Shown here: positions 17,139 through 26,191 of the stretch, one piece after another | How the letters are laid out: every line of letters starts with the position of its first letter | Numbering within the stretch: the stretch's first letter is position 1 | Source of the DNA: Nitrospirota bacterium | GTDB taxonomy: Bacteria; Nitrospirota; Thermodesulfovibrionia; Thermodesulfovibrionales; JdFR-88 | Length of the DNA: 32,581 bases | Reading direction: 5' to 3' | Assembly: GCA_021813405.1 (NCBI GenBank) | Contig: JAKAKS010000004.1 | Span: forward strand, 1-32,581 | Notes under the pieces: model-generated | The model's input: only the letters and a program-made list of their open reading frames with translations | Database searches by the model: none | Told to the model about the DNA's origin: nothing | Translations under genes and position numbers: made by a program

Positions 17139-18548
17139 TTAGAACGAAAGCTCCAAGCCGTGCATTGCGACAACGGCGGTCTTCTTCTGGCCAATGCCGC
17201 TATCGGAATAGAAGCCACCGGCCACAAGGGCGCCGCCCTTCACAAAGTAGTTGAGGTTCTTGGAAATCGCATAATTGGCCTGCAGATCGTACTCAGAGCC
17301 GATGCTCTTGCTGACGTTGGGGCCGAATGCGGAAGTCTCGGTGGCCCTCAGCAGGTAAGCATCCAGCGCTACCTTCAGGTCCGCGGTGGGGTTCAGATCC
17401 ACACCCAGATTCAGCATCTCGGTGTTGGAGAGCTGGTTGAAGGTCCCCGAGCCGTTTGTCTGGCCCATGGCGTTGGCCACCTGGTAGCCGTACACAACCG
17501 TGTTGTACTGATTGGCGGACAGGAAGTTTATGAATTCATTCTGATTGGTCTGGCCATTTTTAGGACCGCTGCCAATCGCGCCCATCAGCCTTATGCCGGC
17601 CGGCCCAAGCTTGTAGCCGAGGTCCAGTTCAAGGGCATAACCCTTGAGATCGTTCTTCGTGCCGGCCGGGCCACCGATATACGAGCTGCCGAGGTTCTGG
17701 TCGTACTCAGCCTTATAGGTCAGGCCGCCGAAGCTGCCTGAAGCGTTGAGGCCGAGGTCCTGCAGCGCAATCTGGGGGCCAAAAGTAACGCTACCTAAGC
17801 CAGGAACCGGTATCGGCAGTCCGGCGGCGGGACCATTGGCATAAACATAGTACGCCTGGAGGTTCTGGCCTGCCAGCACCTGGTTCACCAAGCCCACGTA
17901 GATGTCCAGATCCTGCGCATTGGATGTGCCCAGCACCTCCGAACCCGGATCCGCATCTTTAGCCTTTATCGTCAGGCCAACGATGTGGGTGGACGGAGTA
18001 GGGTCAACCCAGCCAACGATGGCGTCATCGCCGAACTTGGTATGGTCAAAGAAAAGGGTGTCCGGACCAAGGGCCAAAGGCATATGGCCTACCTTGATGC
18101 CTGATCCCACGCCAAGCAGCCCGGTGCCGGTGTACTGAATCCAGGCCTCAAGGACGTCCATGCCAGACGGTTTCGAGTTGAAATTGCCCCAAGTGTAAAT
18201 ATCGTGAGTGCCGTTATCCCCATCAGGATTGCTGTTGGACTCCAGGTGGATCCTGCCGGATACGTCGCCCTGAGAGGCGTCAACAGCCAGCCTAACCCTC
18301 TGATCGTAGTAAGTCTGGTTCTGGCCGTCAACTATGGAGCTGCCGGTGCCGCCAAGAAAGGTGTTGGCAGCTACATTCTTCTTCAACCAGCCCCTTACCC
18401 TCAGGTCACCGCTGATGGTGATCTGGACGGTGCCTTTTGCTACAACGGCCTGCGTCTCGGACGGTATCTCCGCGTGTATCGCGAAGGCCGAGGCCGCGAA
18501 GCCAAACAATGCTATAAAGCCAATCGCCAAGCCTATAAACTTCTTCAA
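17139..18548 (-). CDS. Outer-membrane beta-barrel porin
   Basis: 469 aa from a TTG start with AGGAGG 8 nt upstream. Signal peptide MKKFIGLAIGFIALFGFAASAFA, shown here only as residues 1-23, is followed by an ISGDLRVRGW-type first strand, alternating amphipathic strands throughout, and a terminal aromatic (LELSF) that serves as the BAM recognition signal. It resembles the abundant general or anion-type porins annotated in Nitrospirota and Desulfobacterota. The substrate is unknown. A consensus promoter, a long leader and a strong terminator suggest high expression as a single gene. Confidence 0.85.
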   Translation of the reverse strand: MKKFIGLAIGFIALFGFAASAFAIHAEIPSETQAVVAKGTVQITISGDLRVRGWLKKNVAANTFLGGTGSSIVDGQNQTYYDQRVRLAVDASQGDVSGRIHLESNSNPDGDNGTHDIYTWGNFNSKPSGMDVLEAWIQYTGTGLLGVGSGIKVGHMPLALGPDTLFFDHTKFGDDAIVGWVDPTPSTHIVGLTIKAKDADPGSEVLGTSNAQDLDIYVGLVNQVLAGQNLQAYYVYANGPAAGLPIPVPGLGSVTFGPQIALQDLGLNASGSFGGLTYKAEYDQNLGSSYIGGPAGTKNDLKGYALELDLGYKLGPAGIRLMGAIGSGPKNGQTNQNEFINFLSANQYNTVVYGYQVANAMGQTNGSGTFNQLSNTEMLNLGVDLNPTADLKVALDAYLLRATETSAFGPNVSKSIGSEYDLQANYAISKNLNYFVKGGALVAGGFYSDSGIGQKKTAVVAMHGLELSF

Positions 18549-19008
18549 ATTCCTAACCTCCTTTTCCTGTACAAACGGGCTTTTCCTGCCCCCTCCGATT
18601 CCGCCAAAGGCGGATGTCGTTTTATACGCCCCGCGAACTGTTGCCAGCGGGCAACTTTTTTACCAGTGCGGGCAACCTCCTTACTCCCCCGGCATCACCT
18701 CCCTTAACTATATTTTCTCTCCAACGGTAAAAAAACCAATATGACGCCCGAAAATAAATTGCATTTTTATATCATCCGGGTACTTTCTTTGTCAAGGTTT
18801 TTTTATTCACCCGACAGCCCGGCTTATAACAGTCTTGTTTTGTAGCAAGAACAAGGCCAGAAGCCCTGTTCCAGGCGCAATCAGCAATTTCAGCAAGATT
18901 TGCGCGCAAGCCGGTTTTTATTTGTTGCCGTTTAGCAACAGTTGTTGATCATGGGACACAGAAAGCAGGTTAAAACAAAAACGGCGGCACGAGGTGCGGG
19001 AAAGGTTT
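18549..19008. other. 460-bp region: porin leader and promoter, folK 3' flank
   Basis: No gene recognised. It holds the porin ribosome site, hairpin TCCGCC-AAA-GGCGGA (18600-18614), a GTTGCC-AGCG-GGCAAC hairpin (18640-18655), a 9-bp direct repeat GCGGGCAAC (18647 and 18668, 21 bp apart), the porin promoter at 18766-18795, and a TGTTGC/GCAACA hairpin at 18923-18940. The folK stop is followed by a short GCAC-CTC-GTGC stem and T-rich sequence that may terminate the dapL-folK transcript. Confidence 0.55.
18766..18795 (-). promoter_or_regulatory. Strong sigma-70-type promoter of the porin
   Basis: On the minus strand a perfect TTGACA (18790-18795) and TATAAA (18766-18771) spaced 18 bp, or ATATAA at 17 bp. 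It gives a ~210-nt 5' leader, unusually long compared with other genes in this window. Confidence 0.7.
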
Positions 19009-19467
19009 TCAGCCTGCCCGCTTTAAGTTTTCCAGCAGTTCCCGCGCGGTCTTCTTAAGCACCGGATGCAGAACATCCGGTGCAATCTCGGCCAGGGGCG
19101 CAAGCACAAATTCCCTTTCGGGTATTGAGGGGTGGGGTATGGTAAAGCCGGGCGTGTTTATAACAACATCGTCATACAGAAGCAGGTCCAGGTCTATGTT
19201 GCGCGGCCCCCACTTCTCCTTGCGCACCCTGCCCATCATGTCTTCTATTTCGTGGAGCTTTGCATGCAGAACTTCGGGCGGCATGTCCGTTTCAAGCTCC
19301 GCCGCCATGTTTATGAAATCCGGCTGGCCCGTCATACCCCAGGGCCTGGTCTCATAAGCCCTGGACACGGCACGCACTTTTATCCCCATGGCGCCGATTA
19401 TGGACAGGGAGCGGCGGCAGTTGCCCTCCCTGTCGCCAAGGTTGGAGCCTATGGAGATGTAGGCCAA
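19009..19467 (-). CDS. folK: 2-amino-4-hydroxy-6-hydroxymethyldihydropteridine pyrophosphokinase
   Basis: HPPK of folate synthesis, transferring pyrophosphate from ATP to hydroxymethyl-dihydropterin. 152 aa from a TTG. It has the SIGSNLGDRE start, the ETRPWGMTGQPDFINM stretch, and the signature GPRNIDLDLLLYDD that binds the two magnesium ions and ATP. It starts 7 nt after the dapL stop, with AGGAG inside the end of dapL, so the two are cotranscribed. Confidence 0.95.
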   Translation of the reverse strand: MAYISIGSNLGDREGNCRRSLSIIGAMGIKVRAVSRAYETRPWGMTGQPDFINMAAELETDMPPEVLHAKLHEIEDMMGRVRKEKWGPRNIDLDLLLYDDVVINTPGFTIPHPSIPEREFVLAPLAEIAPDVLHPVLKKTARELLENLKRAG

Positions 19468-19474
19468 AGCCAGT

Positions 19475-20644
19475 TTACAGCGCTCCTTTTATACGTGCCA
19501 CAGCTTCCTCTATGCGTGCAACCGGCACTGTAAGGGCAAACCGGATATAGCCTTCGCCTGGGGCGCCAAACCCTACGCCAGGCGTACCAAGCACACCGGC
19601 TTTCTCCAGCAGATGCCTGGTAAAAGTTCTGGAATCGAAGCCGCGGGGGCACCTGGCCCAAAGGTAAAACGTGGCCTCCGGCCTGGCGCTGAATTCAAAC
19701 CCGATATCCTTGAGGCCGCCGTAAAGGGCGTCCCTTCTTTCCTCGTAGGTCTTGCGGATGGGGGCAAGCACGGAATCATCCGTATGGAGGGCGGCAACGC
19801 CAGCCTCCTGCACCGCCTGGAAAACCCCGGAGTCCAGGTTTGTCTTGATCTTCCCAAGCCCCGCCAGCACATGCCTGTTGCCAACGGCAAACCCTATTCT
19901 CCAGCCAGTCATATTGTAGGTTTTTGAAAGGGAATGGAATTCGATGCCTGTTTCCATACCCCCCTCGGCCTCCAGGAAACTGCCGGGCCTTTTATCACCG
20001 GAATAAATCTCCGAGTAGGCGGCATCATGGCAGACGATTATATTGTGCCTGGCTGCAAATACGGCCACGGACTTGAAAAAATCCAGGCCGGCCGTAGCGG
20101 CCGTGGGATTATTAGGATAATTCAGGAAAAGAAGCTTGGCCCGCTTAAGCACGTCCTGCGGGATGGCCGCAAAGTCCGGCCGGAACCCGTTTTTTTCTGT
20201 AAGCGGCAGCGGATAGCCTTCCGCTCCCGCAAAAAGGGCGCTTACCGGATAGACCGGGTAACCTGGCGAAGTATACAGGACAACATCGCCCTTCTCTGTA
20301 AATGCCAGCGGTATATGGCCGATGCCCTCCTTGGAGCCGATCAGCGAAAGCACTTCCGTTTCCGGGTCCAGATTTACACCGAAACGGGTTTTATACCAGT
20401 CTGCCACGGCCTGCCTGAAAGAAGGCATTCCTTCATAGGAAGGGTACCTGTGATTGGCCGGGTCCCCGGCGGCCTTCCTCAGGGCATCTATTATATGGGC
20501 AGGCGTGGGCAGGTCCGGGTCGCCAATGCTCAAATCTATAATATCGGCCCCCTTCGCCCTTGCCTCCCGCTTCAGGACATCTATTTCGGCAAAGAGATAT
20601 GGCGGCAAATCACGGATTCTGGAGGCAAGCTCGATTTTAAGCAT
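19475..20644 (-). CDS. dapL: LL-diaminopimelate aminotransferase
   Basis: Class I/II PLP aminotransferase of 389 aa. It converts tetrahydrodipicolinate to LL-diaminopimelate with glutamate, a one-step route to lysine and peptidoglycan precursors. The N-terminal region with LPPYLFAEID and LSIGDPDLPTPAHII is typical of DapL. PLP contacts appear as NYPNNPTAA and HDAAYSEIY, and the PLP lysine is in SLSKTYNMTGWR. A GGAGG lies about 12 nt upstream of the ATG, and a perfect TATAAT about 48 nt upstream. Other class I aminotransferases are the alternative, but the N-terminus favours DapL. Confidence 0.9.
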   Translation of the reverse strand: MLKIELASRIRDLPPYLFAEIDVLKREARAKGADIIDLSIGDPDLPTPAHIIDALRKAAGDPANHRYPSYEGMPSFRQAVADWYKTRFGVNLDPETEVLSLIGSKEGIGHIPLAFTEKGDVVLYTSPGYPVYPVSALFAGAEGYPLPLTEKNGFRPDFAAIPQDVLKRAKLLFLNYPNNPTAATAGLDFFKSVAVFAARHNIIVCHDAAYSEIYSGDKRPGSFLEAEGGMETGIEFHSLSKTYNMTGWRIGFAVGNRHVLAGLGKIKTNLDSGVFQAVQEAGVAALHTDDSVLAPIRKTYEERRDALYGGLKDIGFEFSARPEATFYLWARCPRGFDSRTFTRHLLEKAGVLGTPGVGFGAPGEGYIRFALTVPVARIEEAVARIKGAL

Positions 20645-20691
20645 ACCTGGAAAGACCTCCCCTTGAATTTGGTTAATGGAATTGGATTTTT

Positions 20692-20697
20692 ATTATA
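20692..20697 (-). promoter_or_regulatory. -10 box of dapL-folK
   Basis: TATAAT on the minus strand, preceded by TG, giving a leader of about 40 nt. The -35 position falls in the arm of the hairpin at 20707-20757 and does not match consensus. Confidence 0.45.
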
Positions 20698-20706
20698 CAG
20701 AAGAAG

Positions 20707-20757
20707 CGTGGCCCGTGGTTCGTTTTTCGTTTTGACGTGAAACGGACCACGGCCACG
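20707..20757. repeat. Long imperfect hairpin upstream of dapL
   Basis: Left arm CGTGGC-C-CGTGGT-T-CGTTT (20707-20725) pairs with AAACG-G-ACCACG-GCCACG (20740-20757), about 17 pairs with one bulge and one mismatch. It follows the PagL-like stop on the minus strand. No clear U-run follows, so it may be a processed 3' end, a weak terminator or a binding site. Confidence 0.5.
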
Positions 20758-20762
20758 GATTT

Positions 20763-21287
20763 TTAGAACTTATATCCCATCATTAGGTAGCCGGAGTCGA
20801 TCCCTTCGTTCACTTTAAAGAGCCCGCCGTTGGACATATGCCTGAAACGGTAGGAAACGGCCAGCCCGTTTTTAAACTCGACGCCTACGCCAAACACAAG
20901 GTCGAAGAGGAAATTGCCGCCCAGCTGGCGGCCGGCGAACTGGGAACGGCTGACCCCGTTGGCCCCGGCCCCAACGTCAAAAAACGGCGTGGCGGCGCCC
21001 ATGGGCGCCTTCATCCTTGCCACAAGCGAAGCGCCGCCATCAAACAGGGTCTGGCCGCTGGCACGGATATATTCCAGGGTGGGCTCCACCCTGATAAACA
21101 GGTTTTGCTTAAGCCTGTGCTCGCCTGCCGCAAGCACCATCGCCTGCCAGGTCCTGCTGCCGTCCATATTCCACCCTCCGGCTACGTCCGCCTCCTTTTG
21201 CCATGCGGCGGCGGCCGGAGATGCAAAAAGGGCCGCCGCCAGAGCAAGGGCTGAAACAAGTCTGAAACCGGCAATTTTAAATTTCAA
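20763..21287 (-). CDS. PagL-like outer-membrane lipid A deacylase family protein
   Basis: Eight-strand barrel family of PagL (lipid A 3-O-deacylase). 174 aa from a TTG at 21287, chosen because GGAGG precedes it and it gives a clean signal peptide (MKFKIAGFRLVSALALAAAL... cleaved after ASPAAAA). Upstream in-frame starts would overlap the cytochrome. The catalytic His-x-Ser-Asn motif is present (His150, Ser152 in FRHMSNGGL). The acid expected 12 residues after Ser is Asp164 rather than Glu, with Glu161 nearby. The C-terminus ends in GYKF. It lies 11 nt after the 13-heme cytochrome, so it belongs to that operon. It could modify lipid A or act as a small structural barrel. Confidence 0.75.
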   Translation of the reverse strand: MKFKIAGFRLVSALALAAALFASPAAAAWQKEADVAGGWNMDGSRTWQAMVLAAGEHRLKQNLFIRVEPTLEYIRASGQTLFDGGASLVARMKAPMGAATPFFDVGAGANGVSRSQFAGRQLGGNFLFDLVFGVGVEFKNGLAVSYRFRHMSNGGLFKVNEGIDSGYLMMGYKF

Positions 21288-21298
21288 ATTGCCTCCGC

Positions 21299-22354
21299 TC
21301 AGAAACTCTTTGTTGCGCTGTGGCAATTAGTGCACAGGTCAAATCTGTGCTGGGCCTTGTATCTCCACAATTTACCCCAGTCTGAAGAATGGGGGACATG
21401 GCACGACAGGCAGTTAAAAGGCTTGCCTTTCCTCTTGGGGTCCTGCGGCCCCTGCAGCGGATGGCCGGCGGCTGAAAATCCGCCGATCACGTGAGGCCCC
21501 TGCCATATTTCCGGATGGCATCCCCTGCAAAGGAAGGGCACAGGTTTCCTCAGCAGTTTATCATTCCTGTTGGCGTGCGGAACATGGCACTTAAGGCACT
21601 GCCCGGCTGCTACAGGCGGATGGACCACCTTTTTATGGAATTTCAGATCGTCTGGCATTGCAGAGTCGTCATGGCAAGTAAAGCAGAGCTGCGGTATCGG
21701 ATAATTCAGCATGCGCATATTGTTGGAAGAATGAGGGTTATGGCAGTACGTGCACATGCCCGCGGCAACCGGCGGATGGACATTCTTACCCTTGAACCTT
21801 TTTTTGTCATGGCAGCCAAAACACAGGTCCGGCGGCTCCTTCCTCAGCAATTTTTCGTTATCGCTTGAATGCGGGTAATGGCATTTCATGCACATTCCCG
21901 CCGCAACCGGCGGATGGACCGTTTTTTTGGTGAACATGCCTTGATCATGGCAGTTGAAGCACAGGTCCGGTATCTTGTAATTGAGCAGTTTATCGTTGTC
22001 GCTTACGTGCGGGTTATGGCAGAAGGTGCACATGCCCTGGGCCACGGGCGGATGCACGTCCTTCCTGTGGAACTTGTAATCATCAGGCACAGAGTCGTCG
22101 GTATGGCACTGGAAGCAAAGGTCCGGCGGCTGGGCGGAAAGCCCCAGCTTGCCCGTAAATTTATGCGGCACGGTCGAGGCGTCCACGCCCGTGTGGCATG
22201 CCGTGCAGCCCATCTGCACCGCAGGATGCACAACCTTGCCCTCCGCTTTGTCCTTATGGCATTTTACGCACTTGTCTCCGTCGGCCCAGGCCGGCCCATG
22301 CACCGCAAGGGCCGCTATCATGGCCAGGACCAAAATCAAAACGCTTTTCTTCAT
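21299..22354 (-). CDS. Exported 13-heme cytochrome c (doubled-CXXCH repeat family)
   Basis: 351 aa with an N-terminal signal peptide (about 24 residues) and 13 CXXCH motifs by direct count. The body consists of ~45-residue units, each with two CXXCH plus VHPPV and NPH histidines that can serve as distal ligands, so bis-His hemes are expected. Residues ~28-85 are almost identical to the start of the neighbouring 19-heme protein, and the last three-heme cap also matches. The module with DDSxMP and KFH occurs at heme 3 and again at heme 9, a trace of internal duplication. AGGAG lies 7 nt before the ATG. It lies 39 nt after the 19-heme gene. Periplasmic or extracellular electron transfer is likely. 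Confidence 0.93.
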   Translation of the reverse strand: MKKSVLILVLAMIAALAVHGPAWADGDKCVKCHKDKAEGKVVHPAVQMGCTACHTGVDASTVPHKFTGKLGLSAQPPDLCFQCHTDDSVPDDYKFHRKDVHPPVAQGMCTFCHNPHVSDNDKLLNYKIPDLCFNCHDQGMFTKKTVHPPVAAGMCMKCHYPHSSDNEKLLRKEPPDLCFGCHDKKRFKGKNVHPPVAAGMCTYCHNPHSSNNMRMLNYPIPQLCFTCHDDSAMPDDLKFHKKVVHPPVAAGQCLKCHVPHANRNDKLLRKPVPFLCRGCHPEIWQGPHVIGGFSAAGHPLQGPQDPKRKGKPFNCLSCHVPHSSDWGKLWRYKAQHRFDLCTNCHSATKSF

Positions 22355-22393
22355 TACAGACTCCTTTTAAAAAACGTTTTCACGCCGCCCCGG

Positions 22394-23854
22394 TTATTGC
22401 ATCTTTTCCGGATGGCAGTTTACGCATATATCGTACGGGTTCTTGGCCGGGAACCTGAATATGTACACCGAGTCGGACCCGTGCTGGTTATGGCAGCTCG
22501 TGCAGCAAAGCTCTCTGTGCGGCCGCCTGGGGTCCGGATACCCATGAGTGGGATGGCCCTTCTGGCTAAGCCCGGCTATGGCGTGGGGGCCTGCAACTTC
22601 CTGTGGATGGCACTGGTTGCAGACCTGGTTTACCTTTGGGAAAACCAGAAGCAGAGGGCTTTGAGATGTATGAGGCTTATGGCACATCAGGCAAAGCCCC
22701 GCGGCAACAGGCGGGTGCTGGACCTTGGGCAGAAACTGCACCTCCTGCGAGTGGCAGGTAAAACAGAGGTCCGGCACCGGCTTCCGGAGCAGCTTGTCAT
22801 TATCGGACTGGTGCGGAAAATGGCAGTACATGCACATCCCTATCTTCACCGGGCCATGGATCTTCCTGCCGCCCCAGAACTGCTGCCGGTCATGGCATCT
22901 GAAGCACAGATAAGGCGGAGGCACCCAAAGAAGCTTGGAATACCTGGATGAATGTGGAGAATGGCATTTAGGGCACATACCCGCCCTCACCGGAGGGTGC
23001 CCCACCGCTTTCCCGAATATAAGCGACTTGTCGTGGCAGTTAAGGCAGAGGTCCGGCGGCATCTGCACCAGCAGCTTCGGGTTGTCCGACTCGTGCGGCT
23101 TATGGCAGAAAAGACACATCCCGGCCTCGGCCGGCGGGTGCTTGTGCCTGTGGCCCATCAGCGCCTTTCCATCATGGCATCTGAAGCACAAATCCGGAGG
23201 TGTGGCCCTGAGCAGCTTTCTATGGTCCGACTGGTGCGGATAATGGCACATCAGGCACTGCCCCGCGAATACCGGAGGATGGACCGTCTTTTCCTTTACA
23301 AAATGCTTGTCATTGTGGCACATAAAGCACAGGTCCGGCGGCGGCTTCCGGAGCAATTTTTCATTATTGCTTGAGTGCGGGTTATGGCAGTAAATGCAAA
23401 GGCCGGCCATTACCGGCGGATGGATTGCGCTTTTGGCCAGGAATTCTTTTTTATCATGGCAGTTGAAACACAAATCAGGCGGCGTCTGTTTCAGCAGGTA
23501 CTTGTTTTTGCTTGTGTGCGGATCATGGCAGAAAGTGCACATGCCTTCGGCAACCGGCGGGTGGACCACAGATTGGTGGAATTTGAACCTGGCCGGCATC
23601 GCGGAGTCATCGTGGCACTGGAAGCACAGGTCCGGCGGCTGGGCGGAAAGCCCCAGGTCACCCGTGAACTTGTGCGGCACTGTGGATGCGTCCACCCCGG
23701 TATGGCAGGCCTCGCATCCCATCTGGACTGCAGGATGCACAACTTTGCCTTTGGCATGGTCTGCGTGGCATTTCAGGCAATCAGCCGACGAGACTCCTGC
23801 TAGGGAAAATACAAAAAAGAGCGCCGTGAGGACTGTGCGTATTGTCTTGCCCAT
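22394..23854 (-). CDS. Exported 19-heme cytochrome c (doubled-CXXCH repeat family)
   Basis: 486 aa from the ATG at 23854, which gives the signal peptide MGKTIRTVLTALFFVF...VSSA; upstream in-frame codons add a non-signal-like extension. Nineteen CXXCH motifs by direct count. It has a three-heme N-cap, 13 internal hemes in repeated ~45-residue double-heme units of the form DLCFxCH...VHPPVxAGxCxxCHxPH, and a three-heme C-cap containing GPHAIAGLSQKGHP. All hemes have nearby extra histidines. There is no lipobox, no TM anchor and no barrel, so it is soluble in the periplasm or secreted. An extended -10 box lies 12 nt upstream and no Shine-Dalgarno is visible. Paralog of the 13-heme gene downstream. 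Confidence 0.94.
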   Translation of the reverse strand: MGKTIRTVLTALFFVFSLAGVSSADCLKCHADHAKGKVVHPAVQMGCEACHTGVDASTVPHKFTGDLGLSAQPPDLCFQCHDDSAMPARFKFHQSVVHPPVAEGMCTFCHDPHTSKNKYLLKQTPPDLCFNCHDKKEFLAKSAIHPPVMAGLCIYCHNPHSSNNEKLLRKPPPDLCFMCHNDKHFVKEKTVHPPVFAGQCLMCHYPHQSDHRKLLRATPPDLCFRCHDGKALMGHRHKHPPAEAGMCLFCHKPHESDNPKLLVQMPPDLCLNCHDKSLIFGKAVGHPPVRAGMCPKCHSPHSSRYSKLLWVPPPYLCFRCHDRQQFWGGRKIHGPVKIGMCMYCHFPHQSDNDKLLRKPVPDLCFTCHSQEVQFLPKVQHPPVAAGLCLMCHKPHTSQSPLLLVFPKVNQVCNQCHPQEVAGPHAIAGLSQKGHPTHGYPDPRRPHRELCCTSCHNQHGSDSVYIFRFPAKNPYDICVNCHPEKMQ

Positions 23855-23866
23855 CGAAACATGGTC

Positions 23867-23875
23867 ATTATAACA
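23867..23875 (-). promoter_or_regulatory. Extended -10 promoter before the 19-heme gene
   Basis: Minus-strand TGT-TATAAT, a perfect extended -10, with only a weak TTGTTT at -35. The -10 ends 12 nt before the ATG, so the 5' leader would be about 5 nt. It lies in the 82-nt gap after the NHL gene and could give extra expression of the cytochromes. Confidence 0.5.
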
Positions 23876-23936
23876 CCACTTGGGGTAAAAACAAAAATTC
23901 ATGGCAGGCAAGGACTGCGCAGCGAAACGCAACCGC

Positions 23937-26116
<2,180 letters not shown>

Positions 26117-26149
26117 AAATTTGAAATTTCAGGTTTGAGATTTGAAATG

Positions 26150-26185
26150 AAGCAAGGGGACTAAAATCGTCCCCTTGCTTTTTAA
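26150..26185 (+). terminator. Intrinsic terminator of tgt
   Basis: Perfect 12-bp stem AAGCAAGGGGAC (26150-26161) / GTCCCCTTGCTT (26169-26180), 7-nt loop, then TTTTT. It lies between the convergent tgt and cyc2-like genes; the U-run favours the tgt direction. Confidence 0.9.
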
Positions 26186-26191
26186 TATGCT

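Noticed and set aside
19528-19545. AGGGCAAACC string reminiscent of a c-di-GMP riboswitch core
   Set aside because: It lies inside the dapL coding sequence on the opposite strand, with no partner motif or hairpin pair of the GEMM class.
21869-22951. Plus-strand open frame with repeated MRVMA / RRMD units
   Set aside because: It spans two minus-strand cytochrome genes, and its periodic sequence is just the reverse complement of the heme repeats.
21299-23854. Regularly spaced repeats resembling a CRISPR array
   Set aside because: The period is about 140 bp, the repeats are degenerate and in frame, and they encode CXXCH heme units.
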